Part shown: positions 35,609 to 47,505 of the stretch, piece by piece
How the letters are laid out: every line of letters starts with the position of its first letter
How positions within the stretch are numbered: position 1 is the stretch's first letter
NCBI RefSeq assembly: GCF_049306965.1
Contig: NC_133180.1
Location: 20,819,501 to 20,883,500, forward strand
Reading direction: 5' to 3'
DNA length: 64,000 bases
Origin: Danio rerio
Lineage: Eukaryota > Chordata > Actinopteri > Cypriniformes > Danionidae
Translations under genes and position numbers: made by a program
The notes under the pieces: model-generated
Seen by the model: the letters and a program-made list of their open reading frames with translations, nothing else
The model's database searches: none
What the model was told of the DNA's origin: nothing

Positions 35609-38600
35609 TTATTAATATAATAAAATTGAAAAAAAGCCCATTTGATGGGTTTTATAAAAAATATAATTTATTAAAGTTAATAAAATAATAAATAATTGAA
35701 ATAATAATAAGTAATAATAAAGATATTATTAATATTATTATTTCAATTAGTTATTTTCTCAATTATTTATAAAGTTAATAAAATAATAAATAATTGAAAT
35801 AATAATAATAACAATAAGTAATAAACATTTTATTATTATTATTATTTTAATTAGTTATTTTTCCAATTATTTATAAAGTTAATAAAATAATAAATAACTG
35901 AAATAATAAGTAATAATAAAGATTTTATTAATATTATTATTTCAATTAGTTATTTTCTCAATTATTTATAAAGTTAATAAAATAATATATAATTGAAATA
36001 ATAATAATAATAACAATAAGTAATAAACATTTTATTATTATTATTATTTTAATTAGTTATTTTTCCAATTATTTATAAAGTTAATAAAATAATAAATAAC
36101 TGAAATAATAATAGTAATAATTATTAATAAGCAACAATAAAAATATATTTATTATTAAGTTTATCAACATTATTAATCCCGCAAGGGGCAATAAAATTTG
36201 GACAGTAGCATCATGACACAACAAACACATACAAGTAAATAATAATTAATATTAATAATTATAATAATATTAATAATAGATATTACTATTATTATTATAA
36301 AAGTAGCTAAAGGATTTCAAGGATGCTTTACACAGAGCCAATCACACAGATCTAAATGACAGTCTCAATTCCTATTTTCTCACCAACACCATTAGCAATG
36401 GCTTTGTCCTTTGGGTCTGCGGAAGCTTTGGCCTTATTTGTTCTGCTGGTCTTCTGCTGGCTCTGAGCAGCACTACAGTGTTTGTATCGATCCAGAGATA
36501 AATATTCTGTAAACTGAACATGCTCCTGTCTCTTTATGGGACTGCCCTCTTTAGACCACGTCAGTCTCTGCAAATGGATGCAGAGGCACTGAGGCAACTA
36601 AAAGCCAAAAGAAAGAAACACACACAAAACAACAGGACGTTATTTGGAGCCCTGTTGCTCTAAGGAAAGGCTTTTGATTTCAGTCAGGTCTACCTTTCCA
36701 AGTTTCAGCTGCTTGACAAATGTCGTCCTCTGACTCTCAAGCACTTCTCCATTTACTAGCTCTCCAGCCTGCTGCTACAAAAGTGACAGAGAGAATTAAC
36801 TCAACTATAATTACGAAGCCCCACACATGATATGCAAAAAAATAAAATAAAATTATGAATTGTGAGCAGTTAAGCATGATTTACTAATGCTTTTTCATTT
36901 TCGCGCATTTAATGGTCATCAGCATCTTAAATCTTTGAAAGTTTTTAATTTTTATATATATTTTTAAAAGCGTATGTACATTTGAAATGTGAAAAGGTCC
37001 ATCCATTTCTTTAGTTCCCTCAGCTAAATTGAGCACATGATTTACTAATTCATTCTTTTGTTTTAAAAGGATAGTTCTCCAAAAACTAAAAATTCCTGAA
37101 TCATTTACTCACCCATTACTTGTTCCAAATGCAAAACAAGCTATTTTAAAGAAATCTATAAACCTGTAACCATTGACTTCCATAGTATTAGATTTTCCTA
37201 TTATTGAAGTCAATAGTTACACAGGTTTTCAGCATTCTTCAAAATATCTTCTTTTGTGTTTTACAGAATAAAGCATCTCATAAATGTTAGGAACCACTTG
37301 AATGATCAAATGTTTAGGAAACAATTTTGGTAACACTTTACAATAAGGTTCATTAGTTAATGCATTTACTAACACAAACTAATCATAAACAACACATGTA
37401 CAGCATTTATTAATCATAATTGAACATTTACTAATGCATTATTAACATCCAAGTCCATGCTTGTTAACATTAGTTAACGCACCATGAGTTAACATGAACT
37501 AACAATGAACAACTGTTTTTTCATTAACTAACATTTACTAACATGAACAAATACAGTGGTAAATGTATTGTTCATTGTTTGTTCATGTTAGTAAATGCAT
37601 TAATTAACATTAACTAATGAACCTTACTGTAAAGTGTGACCACAATTTTCATATTTGTGTGAACTATCCCATAAACAATCATAACCAGGTGCTTTATTTA
37701 TGTTATTTGCACTACATGTAATATCCAGCTTCTTTGTGAAAAACTCTTTCCTTTATAGTTCTGTCTTAATATGCTGTTAAAATAATAATGTTAAAATAAT
37801 GTTTAAAATAAGTTGGAAGACAGGAAATATAACAAATTTTTATTTTGTGTACACTTTATAATACAGTAGAATGAGAGCATTAATTATTATATCAAGTGCA
37901 CAATTTCTTAAAAAATTGTAAAATGTGTGCATGCTCTAATTAATAGAGGGAACACATAAATAAATCAAGCCCATTATTTTATTTTCTTGTATGCCATGTT
38001 GGTGTTTACATAATAAAGGATCAAGTACAATGATACTAAAGTAACTTGTCCTCAAATTATTACATACGTCATACCTTGGTGCAGTTTTCACATTCCACTT
38101 CTTTGATGGTTTCAGAGGAGATGAAATGCTGTAAACACTGGTCCAAAGTAACAGGTCGACCCTAAAAAATGATGTATGAATACATGTGATGCAAATTGTA
38201 TTGTATGTACATGTCTTGCTGTATAACACTAACTGAGTCATCCATTTTAATATAGTGATGACTAAAGCTATTCTACAGTAGTACTGGTGTATTACAAAAC
38301 AAGTTTGCTCACCCACTGTATTGAAGGGATCGAAAGAGACAAGCTGTCGAAAGAGTCATAATGCACAGGACTCTGGAATAAAAAGACAGCATTAACTATT
38401 TTATCTATTATTTTATTATCTATTAATTATTTATATTATAAATAAATATTGTATAAATCATCTATATTATTTATTAATAAACATCTATTTAGTTTATGTC
38501 CAGTGTAACTTAAAAGAAAAACAACAACTCTGATTTAATCACCTGTTGTTCGCAGCGCTTGCAAGCCATATAACTTGTTAACCGTCCATGAAAAGGATGC

Positions 38601-41600
38601 CTAGTTCTCCATAAACTAGGAATAGGATGCAGTGGGCCTAGAAATGAACAAGATAAATTATTCAATCCTAAAAATGCAATCAGATGATAAACAAAATGTC
38701 TAAATATTTTAAGAAGGAAGTCTTCATTTACCTCCACTTCGACAACTAATGTTTTTCTCTTTGGACTCCACAGATTTCTGAAAGCATTCATAGCAGTGTC
38801 AGTAGGGGTGTGCTATATTACAAAAAATACTGCTGAAGATTTGTTTGGAAACAATAATAAATACTATACTGGTTAGGGCCTGTCATTGATAAATAAGTAT
38901 GACACTAAAAACTGCCAGTAGGTGGCAGCAAATCTTATCTTAATGAATGATTTATTGAATTATTCATTACAAGGGGACCTATTGTGCAAAAATCACTTTT
39001 ACAAGGAGTTTAAACAAAGTTGCGTGTCAATAGTCTGTTAATATAAGCAGCTTCTAATGGTAAAAATTTACTAATTAAATTATTTAGAATCACTCTTGAT
39101 AAAATCAGTCTGCAGAAACACTTTGATTGACATTCTCTCTTTGTACATGTCATTAGAGAGGGAAAGTCCCGCCCATTAGCAACAATCTCTCCCTCATTAG
39201 TCTTGTTTTTGAATCTTCCACTATGCTGACTCTGTCCTCCTTTGAAAAGAGCAAAACTGAATTTAAATTTAAAGCGACAGTCACCAAAATTGAAGGGTAT
39301 ATGCAGAGGTATGCTAAAGGACCTTTAATCGGCGTGTTTAAGGTCTGTTTTCTTTAAAAAATCAGGGATCTCCACTGGCTGAGTTATATTCGATATAAAG
39401 TGGGTCTTAGGTTGTACAAGAAGCACTGCATTAAATTAAGTTTTTCTTTAATTTCTTTACATCTTCACTTTAAAATATGAACATTATTTTACCCCAGTAT
39501 ATTCAATGGAACTTTTGCGCTAGCTTTCCAATTCTGACGGGTGGTGTGAGTAAACGACTTTTTGTCTCGTTTTATGCTTGAGCAACTAAATGAATGCCAA
39601 AGTCAATTACATTACAACATTGATGCTGTAAAAGGAACCGTATAAAATGGAAAAAAGTTGCATTAACCATTCACCACAAGTTTATCAGTATGGGAAGAAA
39701 CACTAGCTCCGCATATACCCTATTAGGATCAAAGCCTAAAAGGGGCATTTTCAAAGAGTTCTAAAATATTATTTGTTTGGTATTTCGAGCTGAAACTTAA
39801 CATACACACTCAAGAGACATCAGAGACTTATTTAACATCTTGTAAAAATAGACATAATAGGTCTCCTTTAAACTATTCATTTAAAAACAGCTGATACATT
39901 TTGAAAGTAAATGAGACACTTGTTACGAATGTCTAATTGATTAAAAATTGATTGAAATAAACACTAGTGTTGCTTTAAGACTCAAGTTTACAGTATCATG
40001 AGCATGAATATTATTCCAGTAATGGCATTGTATACGTACAGTTGAAGTCAGAATTTTCAGCCCCCCTTTAAATTTTTTTTTTTTTTTTTGTAAAATATTT
40101 TTGAAATGTTGTTTAACAGAGCAAGGGAATTTTCACAGTATGTCTGATAATATTTTTTTCTTCTGGAGAAAGTCTTATTGGTTTTATTTCAACTAGAATA
40201 AAAGCAGTTTTTAATTTTTAAAAAGCATTTTAAGGTCAAAATTTTAGCCCCTTTAAGTTTTTTTTTTGTCTGCAGAACAATCCATCATTATACAATAACT
40301 TGCTTAATTACCCTAACCTGCCTAGTTAACCTAATTAACCTAGTTAAGTCTTTAAATGTCACTTTAAGCTGTATAGAAATGTCTAAAAAATGTATAGTCA
40401 AATATTATTTACTGTCATCATGGCAAAGATAAAATACATCAATTATTAGACATAAGTTTTTAAAACTATTATGTTTAAAAATGTGTTGAAAAAAAACTTC
40501 TCTCCGTTAAACAAAAATTGGGGGAAAAAATAAACAGGGGGGTTTATAATTCAGAGGGGCTAATAATTCTGACTTTAGCTGTATATAAGTTACCATACTC
40601 AATATTAACTTCTTGTTTGTTGAACTGTTGTATAGAATCAATCTCACATTTTTTGTCTTCACATGATAATATTTTGGAAAATTACACTCTTGCTCATGTG
40701 ATATTACCTAATGATATCACACCTTATCAATCTAAAAACAAAAGTCCACAGAAAATTTTATTTCTTTCATAGATTGAATTTCAGAACCATTCCTACAGCA
40801 TTCAAATAGGCTTCATTTAGCTTTTGGACCTACTGTGTTTTTAAGTGTGTGTGTTTTGAGAGATAATCAATATTAATATATAACAAATAAATAAATATAA
40901 TAATAATAATAATGATAATGATAATTATTATTATACCAGGAAAAAATCTAGTCAGAACAGCTACATGCCAAGGTTTCAAATTCCAGCTCAGTTAAAGTCT
41001 TTTTCTAAATATGTAGTGAAACCAACCATCTCTTTAAACTTCAACTTTGTTTGCAGGTTATTCCATGCAAAGGTGCAACATTCATTCCTTTTTTTTCGGC
41101 TTAGTCCCTTTATTAATTAGTGGTCACCACGGCGGAATGAACTGCCAACTTATCCAGCATATGTTTTACACAGCGGATGCTACCCACTGCGTCACCGTGA
41201 TGCACATAATGTGCTGCATATTTAAAAAATAATACTTGTCCAATTCTGAGCTAAACTTTTGTTTAGGGCCTAATAATGCATTAAAGGTATGGTAGCTGCT
41301 CTTGTTTACCTCCAGTGTTTGCATGTCGAAGAGGTGAGCGACTCTGGGTTGGCGTTCCTGTTCTTCCTCTAATGATGATGTGAGAACATGAAAGAGCTCA
41401 TGAGCATCCTGAGGGGGGTATTGAGAGATACACTGTCATTTTCATATTTCAGAAATAAAAAACACAAAACTTAGGCATATATAAACTCTAAAGCATGCAA
41501 CTGCATCTAACCTGTTCCTCGAATGAGCTGATGTGCCATCTGTAAAGTCTGAGCGCTTCCAAAAGGCCTCCGGCATCTAAAACATCATCTTCTCCTGGAT

Positions 41601-44425
41601 CATGACTCGACAGGGCTGTTTAATGGAGGGTAGAAGTGCATTAACATACATTAACATTATATTTGTGTTTGAGTGGATGGGAGATGGTCACCTTTAAGTA
41701 ACTGCATCAGAGATCTGGACAGCTGAGTTTCTCTTTCCGTTCTCTCTCGATCAGCGCTGTTTTGACTTGTGAAGTCTTCAAGCCATCGGATGAAGGAAGG
41801 ACACGCTGCCAGACCCTGGAGAAGTGAGTTCATAAAACACGTGTTCCCCAGATTAAGCAGACCAGGAACCATACCTGTGAGAGAAATTAGAGATTTAATC
41901 AATCATTACTGTCACAACACAAAGTATAGCATCTGTTACTATAGTGTAATCATAATATAATATAATATAATATAATATAATATAATATAATATAATATAA
42001 TATAATATACTATAATATAATATAATATAATATAATATACTATAATATAATATAATATAATATAATATAATATAATATAATATAATATAATATAATATAA
42101 TATAATATACTATAATATAATATAATATAATATAATATAATATAATATAATATAATATAATATAATTTCCAGTACTGGGTTGCGGCTGGAAGGCAATAAG
42201 CTGCGTAAAACTTGTTGAATAGGTTTGTGGTTCATTCCGCTGTGGCAACCTCTGATAGATAAATGGACTAAGCTGGGGACTAAGGAAAATGAATGAATAA
42301 TATAATAAAATAAATCCTTATTTGTGCTGATAAAATTGGTAATATAGATTGTATACTTACTTCCTTTTAAGGACAATAAAATAAATTAAATAATTAAGTA
42401 ATTATGGCTTTAATTACAGTCACAACACAAAGTGTAGTATCTGTTACTACAGTATATACATAATACAACATAATATAAACTTTTGAAGGACACATATTTT
42501 CCTTTGTGGACAAACATGAAGTGCTATGCTAAGGTTCATAATTTGCCATTTTGATAACACCGTATTGACCTCCATATCTAGAACCCTTATAAAATGGATA
42601 AAGCAAGCACAGATTCAGTTGTCTTTTCTACAGTATTGTAACATATCTACCTTTTTCATAATGAGTGTACTGTGCTCAGGGAGCATTCGTTCAAAATGAC
42701 TCAAAGAAATCATTTCAAATACCAAGGTTGCCATACAAATAATTATTGTCTGTCTGACTGATTGAATAAGCTGTACATTTTATTTTACAGTCTATGGTTG
42801 AGACATACACTGAAATGTGTCAGTGAGTGTCATGGCTTGCAGGACCAATGCTGTGCTGCATATGTAATATAAGAAGAAAAGAAATTTTAACTCTGCATAT
42901 GAATATTTATAAATCAAAAAATAGTTTTTCTGTATTCTAGCTAGGGCGTCACGGTGGCGGAGTCGGTAGCACAATCGCCTCACAGCAAGAACATCGCTGG
43001 TTCGAACCTCGGCTGCGTCAGTTGGCATTTCTGTGTGGAGTTTGTATGTTTCTTCCCATGTTTGTGTGGGTTTCCTCTGGGTGTCCAAAGTTTAAAGACT
43101 TGAGGGTGAATTGGGTAAGCTAAATTGTCTGTTGTGTATGTGTGTGAATGAGAGAGTTGCAGCTGAAAGGGTGAAACATATGCTGGATAAGTTGGCGACC
43201 TCAGATTAATAAAGGGACTAAGCCAAAAAGAAAATGAATGAATGAATGTATTCTAGATTTATACGTATACTAGCGATACTTTTAACGTGATGTGACTATA
43301 TATAATCTTCACATTAGCAGCAATTACTGGAATTATTCTATTGTGGGGAAATGCAACATTTGTCACAATTTTTAATGTTACATAAATGCAGAAATTACAA
43401 TACGGTGATATTAACCACATTCATAGTAGTTTAACTGAAGACGTCTGCTGATACTAATTTGTTAATTAGTTTGGCCAAGGAGTGATGAGGACATGCTCCG
43501 TCACATCCTGTTGATGATTATTCTATTCTCAGAGCGAACCTTAAAACTGTCTCTCACCTACTAAATCTGTCGATTCCAGTTTATCAGCAGTAAGAAGGAA
43601 AGAGGTAAACATGTGAGTGAAATTGTGTCTCGATCAAGGAAAAAGAGGAACGATAATGGATAATTGGGGTTGATAAAATGAGGTTGGACACCTTACCTTT
43701 TCTCTTCTTCCTCCTGTCTGAAATTGGCCCCCATAGTACATAGACTCCAGCAGCCATGGCAGCAGCTATTCCACCAATCACGCCCCAGTTCTTCATCATC
43801 TTGTTCCTGAACAGAGCGATACAAGTGTTTTTAAATGTGGGGCAAACAGCACAGACAGCAGGGACACCTGTGGAGGACAGCAGACTGACTCTGACCTTGA
43901 CAGCTGTGTTTGCATTAAGCCTGGCTCTCTGGCAAAACCCTGTAAGCCATCATTACACACACAACACACTTATTTGGGGGAAAAGTAAAGCATGGAAGAG
44001 CTGATTCATGCTGCACACTGAATCAAGTAGTACCAATAAGAGTTAACTTCACATCTGTTGTCAAGACAGATTTAATTAGCTTCAATCAGATTATGAAGAG
44101 AACTATCCTAACATATTTATAACAGCACCTATTTTGTTAAATGTCTTTAGAATGAATTAAAATCGTAAATAGACACATTTGCTTGTTATTTTATCTGCGA
44201 CGATGAATGCGATGCATACATAATAGTAAATGCGAATGTCTGTTAGCCTTCTGTGCAACAGCTGGCACCATTTTACTGGCGTCTTTGCTCCTAGTTGAGC
44301 TAGACAGGTTCACTATTCAGCCGTCAAATCATGCGTTTTCATGTAAACTCTAACCTTGCAGCGGCCCCAGTGCGTAAAAACTCTCGTACAAGCTTGTCTG
44401 TAGTTCCTTGCTTGCACCAAGGCAT
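35018..44425 (-). CDS. usp30: Ubiquitin carboxyl-terminal hydrolase 30, mitochondrial outer membrane
   Basis: Thirteen coding exons on the minus strand: 44425-44355, 43806-43697, 41874-41692, 41615-41512, 41408-41310, 38777-38732, 38637-38543, 38372-38313, 38161-38075, 36774-36694, 36597-36384, 35476-35368 and 35264-35018. They total 1506 bases (501 residues), with all phases consistent. Usp30 removes ubiquitin from outer-membrane proteins and opposes Parkin-driven mitophagy. The N-terminus MPWCKQGTTDKLVREFLRTG is followed by a membrane anchor (VIGGIAAAMAAGVYVLW, about residues 33-49) and a basic stop-transfer RRKKRKG. The catalytic Cys is in GNTCFMNS (about residue 73), the His in HHGDMHSGHF (about 442), and the third residue is a Ser in WVSDDSV (about 467), as is typical of USP30. 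Zinc-ligand CxxC pairs are CKRC and CENC. The start ATG gives an N-terminus like human USP30; an ATG in exon 2 would lose part of it. Confidence 0.97.
35555..36300. repeat. AT-rich (AAT)n and higher-order tandem repeat in usp30 intron 11
   Basis: Simple (AAT)n blocks surround an ordered array. The core aattatttataaagttaataa recurs at 35761, 35865, 35960 and 36067, with a diverged copy near 35667. Spacing alternates 104, 95 and 107 bases. Two subunit types alternate: one has ttattttctcaatt and the other ttatttttccaatt, so the repeat period is about 200 bases. Parts are also self-complementary. Confidence 0.85.
37064..37312. mobile_element. Palindromic MITE of the 'gatagttcaccc' family in usp30 intron 9
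   Basis: Starts taaaaggatagttctcc. The halves cctgtaaccattgacttcca and gaagtcaatagttacacagg mirror each other. The right end is decayed. Confidence 0.65.
37329..37641. mobile_element. hAT-type palindromic element in usp30 intron 9
   Basis: Inverted termini ggtaacactttacaataagg and ccttactgtaaagtgtgacc enclose 313 bases. The flanks are a perfect 8-base direct repeat, ACAATTTT, at 37321-37328 and 37642-37649. The interior is largely palindromic, made of taatgcatttactaac-type units. Confidence 0.9.
38972..39873. mobile_element. Non-autonomous DNA element, about 0.9 kb, in usp30 intron 5
   Basis: The left end aaggggacctattgtgc and the right end cataataggtctccttt are inverted copies. The interior blocks (gcaaaaatcacttttacaag, gagagggaaagtcccgccca) are those of a common zebrafish element. 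No transposase frame was found. Confidence 0.65.
40037..40584. mobile_element. Complete MITE of the 'acagttgaagtcagaattatt' family in usp30 intron 5
   Basis: Starts tacagttgaagtcagaattt and ends aattctgactttagctgta. The near-palindromic interior carries aacctagttaagtctttaaa. It is present in three copies in this window. Confidence 0.85.
41086..41206 (-). mobile_element. Internally deleted DANA-type SINE in usp30 intron 5
   Basis: The minus-strand head (tcacggtgacgcagtgggta) is joined directly to the 3' part (gctgtgtaaaacatatgctg, then the 'ggcggaatga' complement), so the middle of the SINE is missing. Confidence 0.7.
41953..42165. repeat. (TATAA)n pentanucleotide array in usp30 intron 2
   Basis: About 42 units of ATAAT/TATAA with occasional ATACT variants. 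It starts about 80 bases upstream, in transcript sense, of the acceptor of the exon that encodes the catalytic Cys. Confidence 0.97.
42166..42300 (+). mobile_element. 3' fragment of a DANA-type SINE in usp30 intron 2
   Basis: Contains tgggttgcggctggaaggca and gtggttcattccgctgtggc and ends in an aatgaatgaat tail. The 5' part has been replaced by the TATAA array. Confidence 0.75.
42944..43248 (+). mobile_element. DANA-type SINE in usp30 intron 2
   Basis: Full head (gcgtcacggtggcggagtcg, cgcctcacagcaagaacatc, a B-box-like ggttcgaacct), body, and an AATGAATG tail at the end. Slightly shortened in the middle. Confidence 0.88.
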
Positions 44426-44548
44426 ATTTCACTGCGCCGCACGCGCGGAACTAAACATTGCGCGTGGTTGCGCGCCGGATCTTTCGCGAAGTAGGACGAA
44501 CATGTCGTAAGCGGAAATGATGTCCACGGTACTGTTTGGGAAATTATT
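44426..44548 (-). promoter_or_regulatory. usp30 promoter and 5' UTR region
   Basis: A short CpG-rich stretch directly upstream of the usp30 ATG, with gcgcgtggttgcgcgccgg and a GCGGAAATG ETS-like motif near 44511. It is only 123 bases long before the transposon that begins at 44549, so the core promoter lies here or inside the transposon. There is no TATA box. Confidence 0.5.
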
Positions 44549-45102
44549 AGGTGCGTTCGACATAACGCTGATTCACATATTTTTTCAATGTGAAAGTACA
44601 AAAAACTTTTGGAAAAACGTATATCTCCATATAGGTAACCACATTGCTTCTTCCAGACCCTTTCATCTTCAGGATGTCGTTTGTTATTATGGAGGTGGGG
44701 CTGATGTATCAGAGAATTACATTATTGACTTTTTTATTTTGTATGGAAAATATTTTATCCATAAACAAAAATTCTCCTGTTCGCAGCCTTCTTTTTCACA
44801 TTTTTTAATAGAAATTGATGTTTTTATTAAATCTCTTAGATTAGTTAATAATAAGAAAAGTGATAGATTTTTAGTTCTTTATGATAAATATTTTGGAAAC
44901 AGCACGGTTACATAAGTCCTCCTTTCCTCTTGCTGTATTTGTGTTATGTATGTTTAATTTTATTTATTTATTTATGTTTTCTCCCTTTTGTTTCTTTTTT
45001 TTTATTTAATTTTTAAAGTTTATATTGTTTATCCTGATCTGTTATTGTCATTGTGTTCTTTTGTGTAAATTGTTGAATTTTGTATGTTTGTTATTGAGGT
45101 CA

Positions 45103-45146
<44 letters not shown>

Positions 45147-46480
45147 TGCGTTCGACATGAAGCTCAGCTGCAGCCGGTGATCAACGAGATTAGCCGAGCG
45201 CAGGCGGGGCGGAGTTGAAAACGGAGCCGTCAAGACGGACAGCTGGACACTTCGGGACTCAAAAGTTGCTGCAGTCATGATGACCGATCACATGGCGTCA
45301 TCATATTTTTTTGTTATTTTTATTTATAACAACAAAACATTTACAAATAAAACAGAATACAGTTTCTACAAACTGTTGTTCCTTTTTAAAAAATAAGAGA
45401 GAATTATGAATAAAATATATAACAAATGCATGAGAGAAATAAGAGGAAATGAGAGGTTAATATAAACATAAAAACGAACAGGTCTATTAAATACAAAGCA
45501 ATAAGCATAAATTCTAGGAGTTAAACATCAACCTTTGGGCTAATACTTCTTGTTTGAATCTGCTAAAAAAGGGTTTATATATATGTACATTTATAGATAT
45601 AAAAATTTCCAATGTAAAAAGCAAAACAAGGTGTTTTGATTAGGTCTTAATAAATGACATTATTTTGGATAATGAATGCATTTTCAAAAAAAGCATTTTA
45701 ATCCAAAAAGATTGTGTTGAAAAGAACAAAAGGTAAAATAAGTGAGCGATGTAGAAGTTTCCCAGAAAGAGCAGGTAGCCTTTAAACTGCTAGACAGGAA
45801 ATAATATATATATTATATAATAATAATAAAACCATTTTATAATTATTTAATAAAATAGTTCTTTACTTTAATTTGTTAAGAGAGCTTTAGGGTGGCAGGA
45901 TCAATGATGATGATTATTTTATTTCAAGTCTGTAAGACTTATTTAGGTTATTCACTAAAATATACACTAAAATATATCATTTAAATCGTTCATGGAGATG
46001 AATGCAGTAAACAGTCTGTATAAAAAAGTTAAAAATAAACCTGTGCAAACAAGCTAACCTTTATAACCAGATTATTTAACAAAAGATGATTACTGCAGTA
46101 AAATATTTGTAGTCTTTTAATAAGCAAGATGTGTACAGGATAGAGAGGGTGTGAAAAGTGAATTGTTTGTTTTGAAACTTTTGAATCGGAATTTGTCCAA
46201 TTATAAACCCGAAATACACGTGTTTGTTGTCATGTGGTGAACTCGGCCAATCGTGTAATATCAGTGTCGTCATCAGAGCTCCTGCAGTCGCTCTTCAGAA
46301 GCTGCACGGTCTGAGTTTGCCGTCTGATCTCGGAGCGCTGTCGCGGTACTTTGATGCCACATGTGACAGTCACGTGGCGTCGGCGCAGCATCAATCCGGA
46401 CAAGATTTCTAACCAGAATGCACCGCTTTAAGACAGATTTCGATCGATCTGCGCAGCGCTGCATGAAGTCGAACGCACCT
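44549..46480. mobile_element. DNA transposon with inverted termini, host of a nested LINE
   Basis: The left terminus AGGTGCGTTCGACAT (44549-44563, repeated after the LINE at 45144-45158 and continuing gaagctcagctgcag) mirrors the right terminus, ATGAAGTCGAACGCACCT, ending at 46480. Flanks are ATTATT on both sides (44543-44548 and 46481-46486), a possible 6-base target duplication, although in AT-rich DNA a shorter one is possible. Without the LINE the element is about 1.35 kb. Both end regions are GC-rich and the middle is AT-rich, with no transposase frame that I recognise. The superfamily is not certain. Confidence 0.7.
44564..45143 (+). mobile_element. 5'-truncated Tx1/L1-like LINE inserted in a transposon terminus
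   Basis: The plus strand reads HIFFQCESTKNFWKNVYLHI near the start, the His/Cys region at the C-terminus of Tx1/L1-type polymerases, then IDFFILYGKYFIHKQ and a 3' UTR ending in a pure A tract at 45105-45144. A 15-base direct repeat, AGGTGCGTTCGACAT, flanks it at 44549-44563 and 45144-45158. This is a perfect target-site duplication of a target-primed insertion, so the copy is fairly young. Only about 0.58 kb of the 3' end was copied. Confidence 0.88.
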
Positions 46481-46482
46481 AT

Positions 46483-47115
46483 TATTTTGTATTATTGCAA
46501 CTTTATCTAAATTCATGGATATTGATAATGCTTGCACATTTTGTAATATACATGAGGAAGACCTTTCTCATCTTTTCCATAACTCTGATGTCTCTCTTAA
46601 ATTTTGGAATGAAGTTATTTAGGCAAAGAAATGTTAATTACTGGCCATCTTTAAAAGATGTCATTTGCACTTTTTCACTCACAAAAATAACATTTGAGTA
46701 TGTTGTTAATTTCTACATTTTACAAGGTAAATATTTTATACATAAACAAATTTGCGAAATGTATACCAAAATGCTATATTTTAAATTAGAAATGGAAACT
46801 TTGAAAAAGTCTCTAATGCAAATTAAAAACAAAAAGAGTGATTTATTGTTAGATTTCATTAATTTTTCTCTGGTACTGATCCCCCGCTGTAGTCGATGAT
46901 TATATCCTAAGTTATTATTTTTGTTTATATGTATAGAAGTATTTTGTAATACTTTTTTTGTTTGTTTGTTTTTTTTCTCTTGTTATGTTTTTGCTTCATT
47001 ATCATTTCTAGTTGTTGTTGTAATTATTGTAATGTTCCTGGATATAGCAACTATAGGAATTTGTAATATTACTTTATGTAATGTTTCAAAGCTATAAAAC
47101 AATTTAAAAAAAAAA

Positions 47116-47118
<3 letters not shown>
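46483..47118 (+). mobile_element. Second Tx1/L1-like LINE 3' fragment
   Basis: The plus strand reads ACTFCNIHEEDLSHLFHNS, then VNFYILQGKYFIHKQICEM and KKSLMQIKNKKSDLLLD, clearly related to the LINE at 44564-45143 but older and broken. It ends in an A-run that grades into a (TA)n array. Its left edge touches the right end of the DNA transposon, so the transposon appears to have landed at its 5' edge. Confidence 0.75.

Positions 47119-47196
<78 letters not shown>
47119..47196. repeat. (TA)n microsatellite at a LINE tail
   Basis: About 38 TA units directly after the A-rich tail of the LINE fragment, probably expanded from it. Confidence 0.95.
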
Positions 47197-47201
<5 letters not shown>

Positions 47202-47205
47202 TTAA

Positions 47206-47505
47206 TCAGTGGTTTGCAATGTCGCCTCACAGCAAGAAAGTCGCTGCTTCGAGCCCCAACTTGGCCAGTTGGCATTTCTGTGTGGAGTTTGCATGTTCTT
47301 CCCGTCTTGGCGTTGGTTTTCTCCAGGTGTTCTAGTTTTCCCCAAAATTGGCCGCAGTAAATGTGAGTGTGTATGGATTTTTTACTTTGCTGGGTTGCGG
47401 CTGGAAGGGCATCCACTGCATATAACATGTTTTGGATAAGTTGGCAGTTCATTTTGCTGTTGCGATCCCAGATTAATAAAGGGACTAAGTTGAAGTAAAA
47501 TGAAT
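47206..47505 (+). mobile_element. DANA-type SINE, diverged
   Basis: Runs from gcaatgtcgcctcacagcaa through tttctgtgtggagtttgcat to ttaataaagggactaag and an aatgaatg-like tail. The first part of the tRNA-like head is lost. Confidence 0.82.

Noticed and set aside
44517-44915. Possible divergent gene starting next to usp30
   Set aside because: The 132-codon frame is the C-terminal end of a LINE polymerase with a poly(A) tail and target duplication, joined by chance to an upstream ATG.
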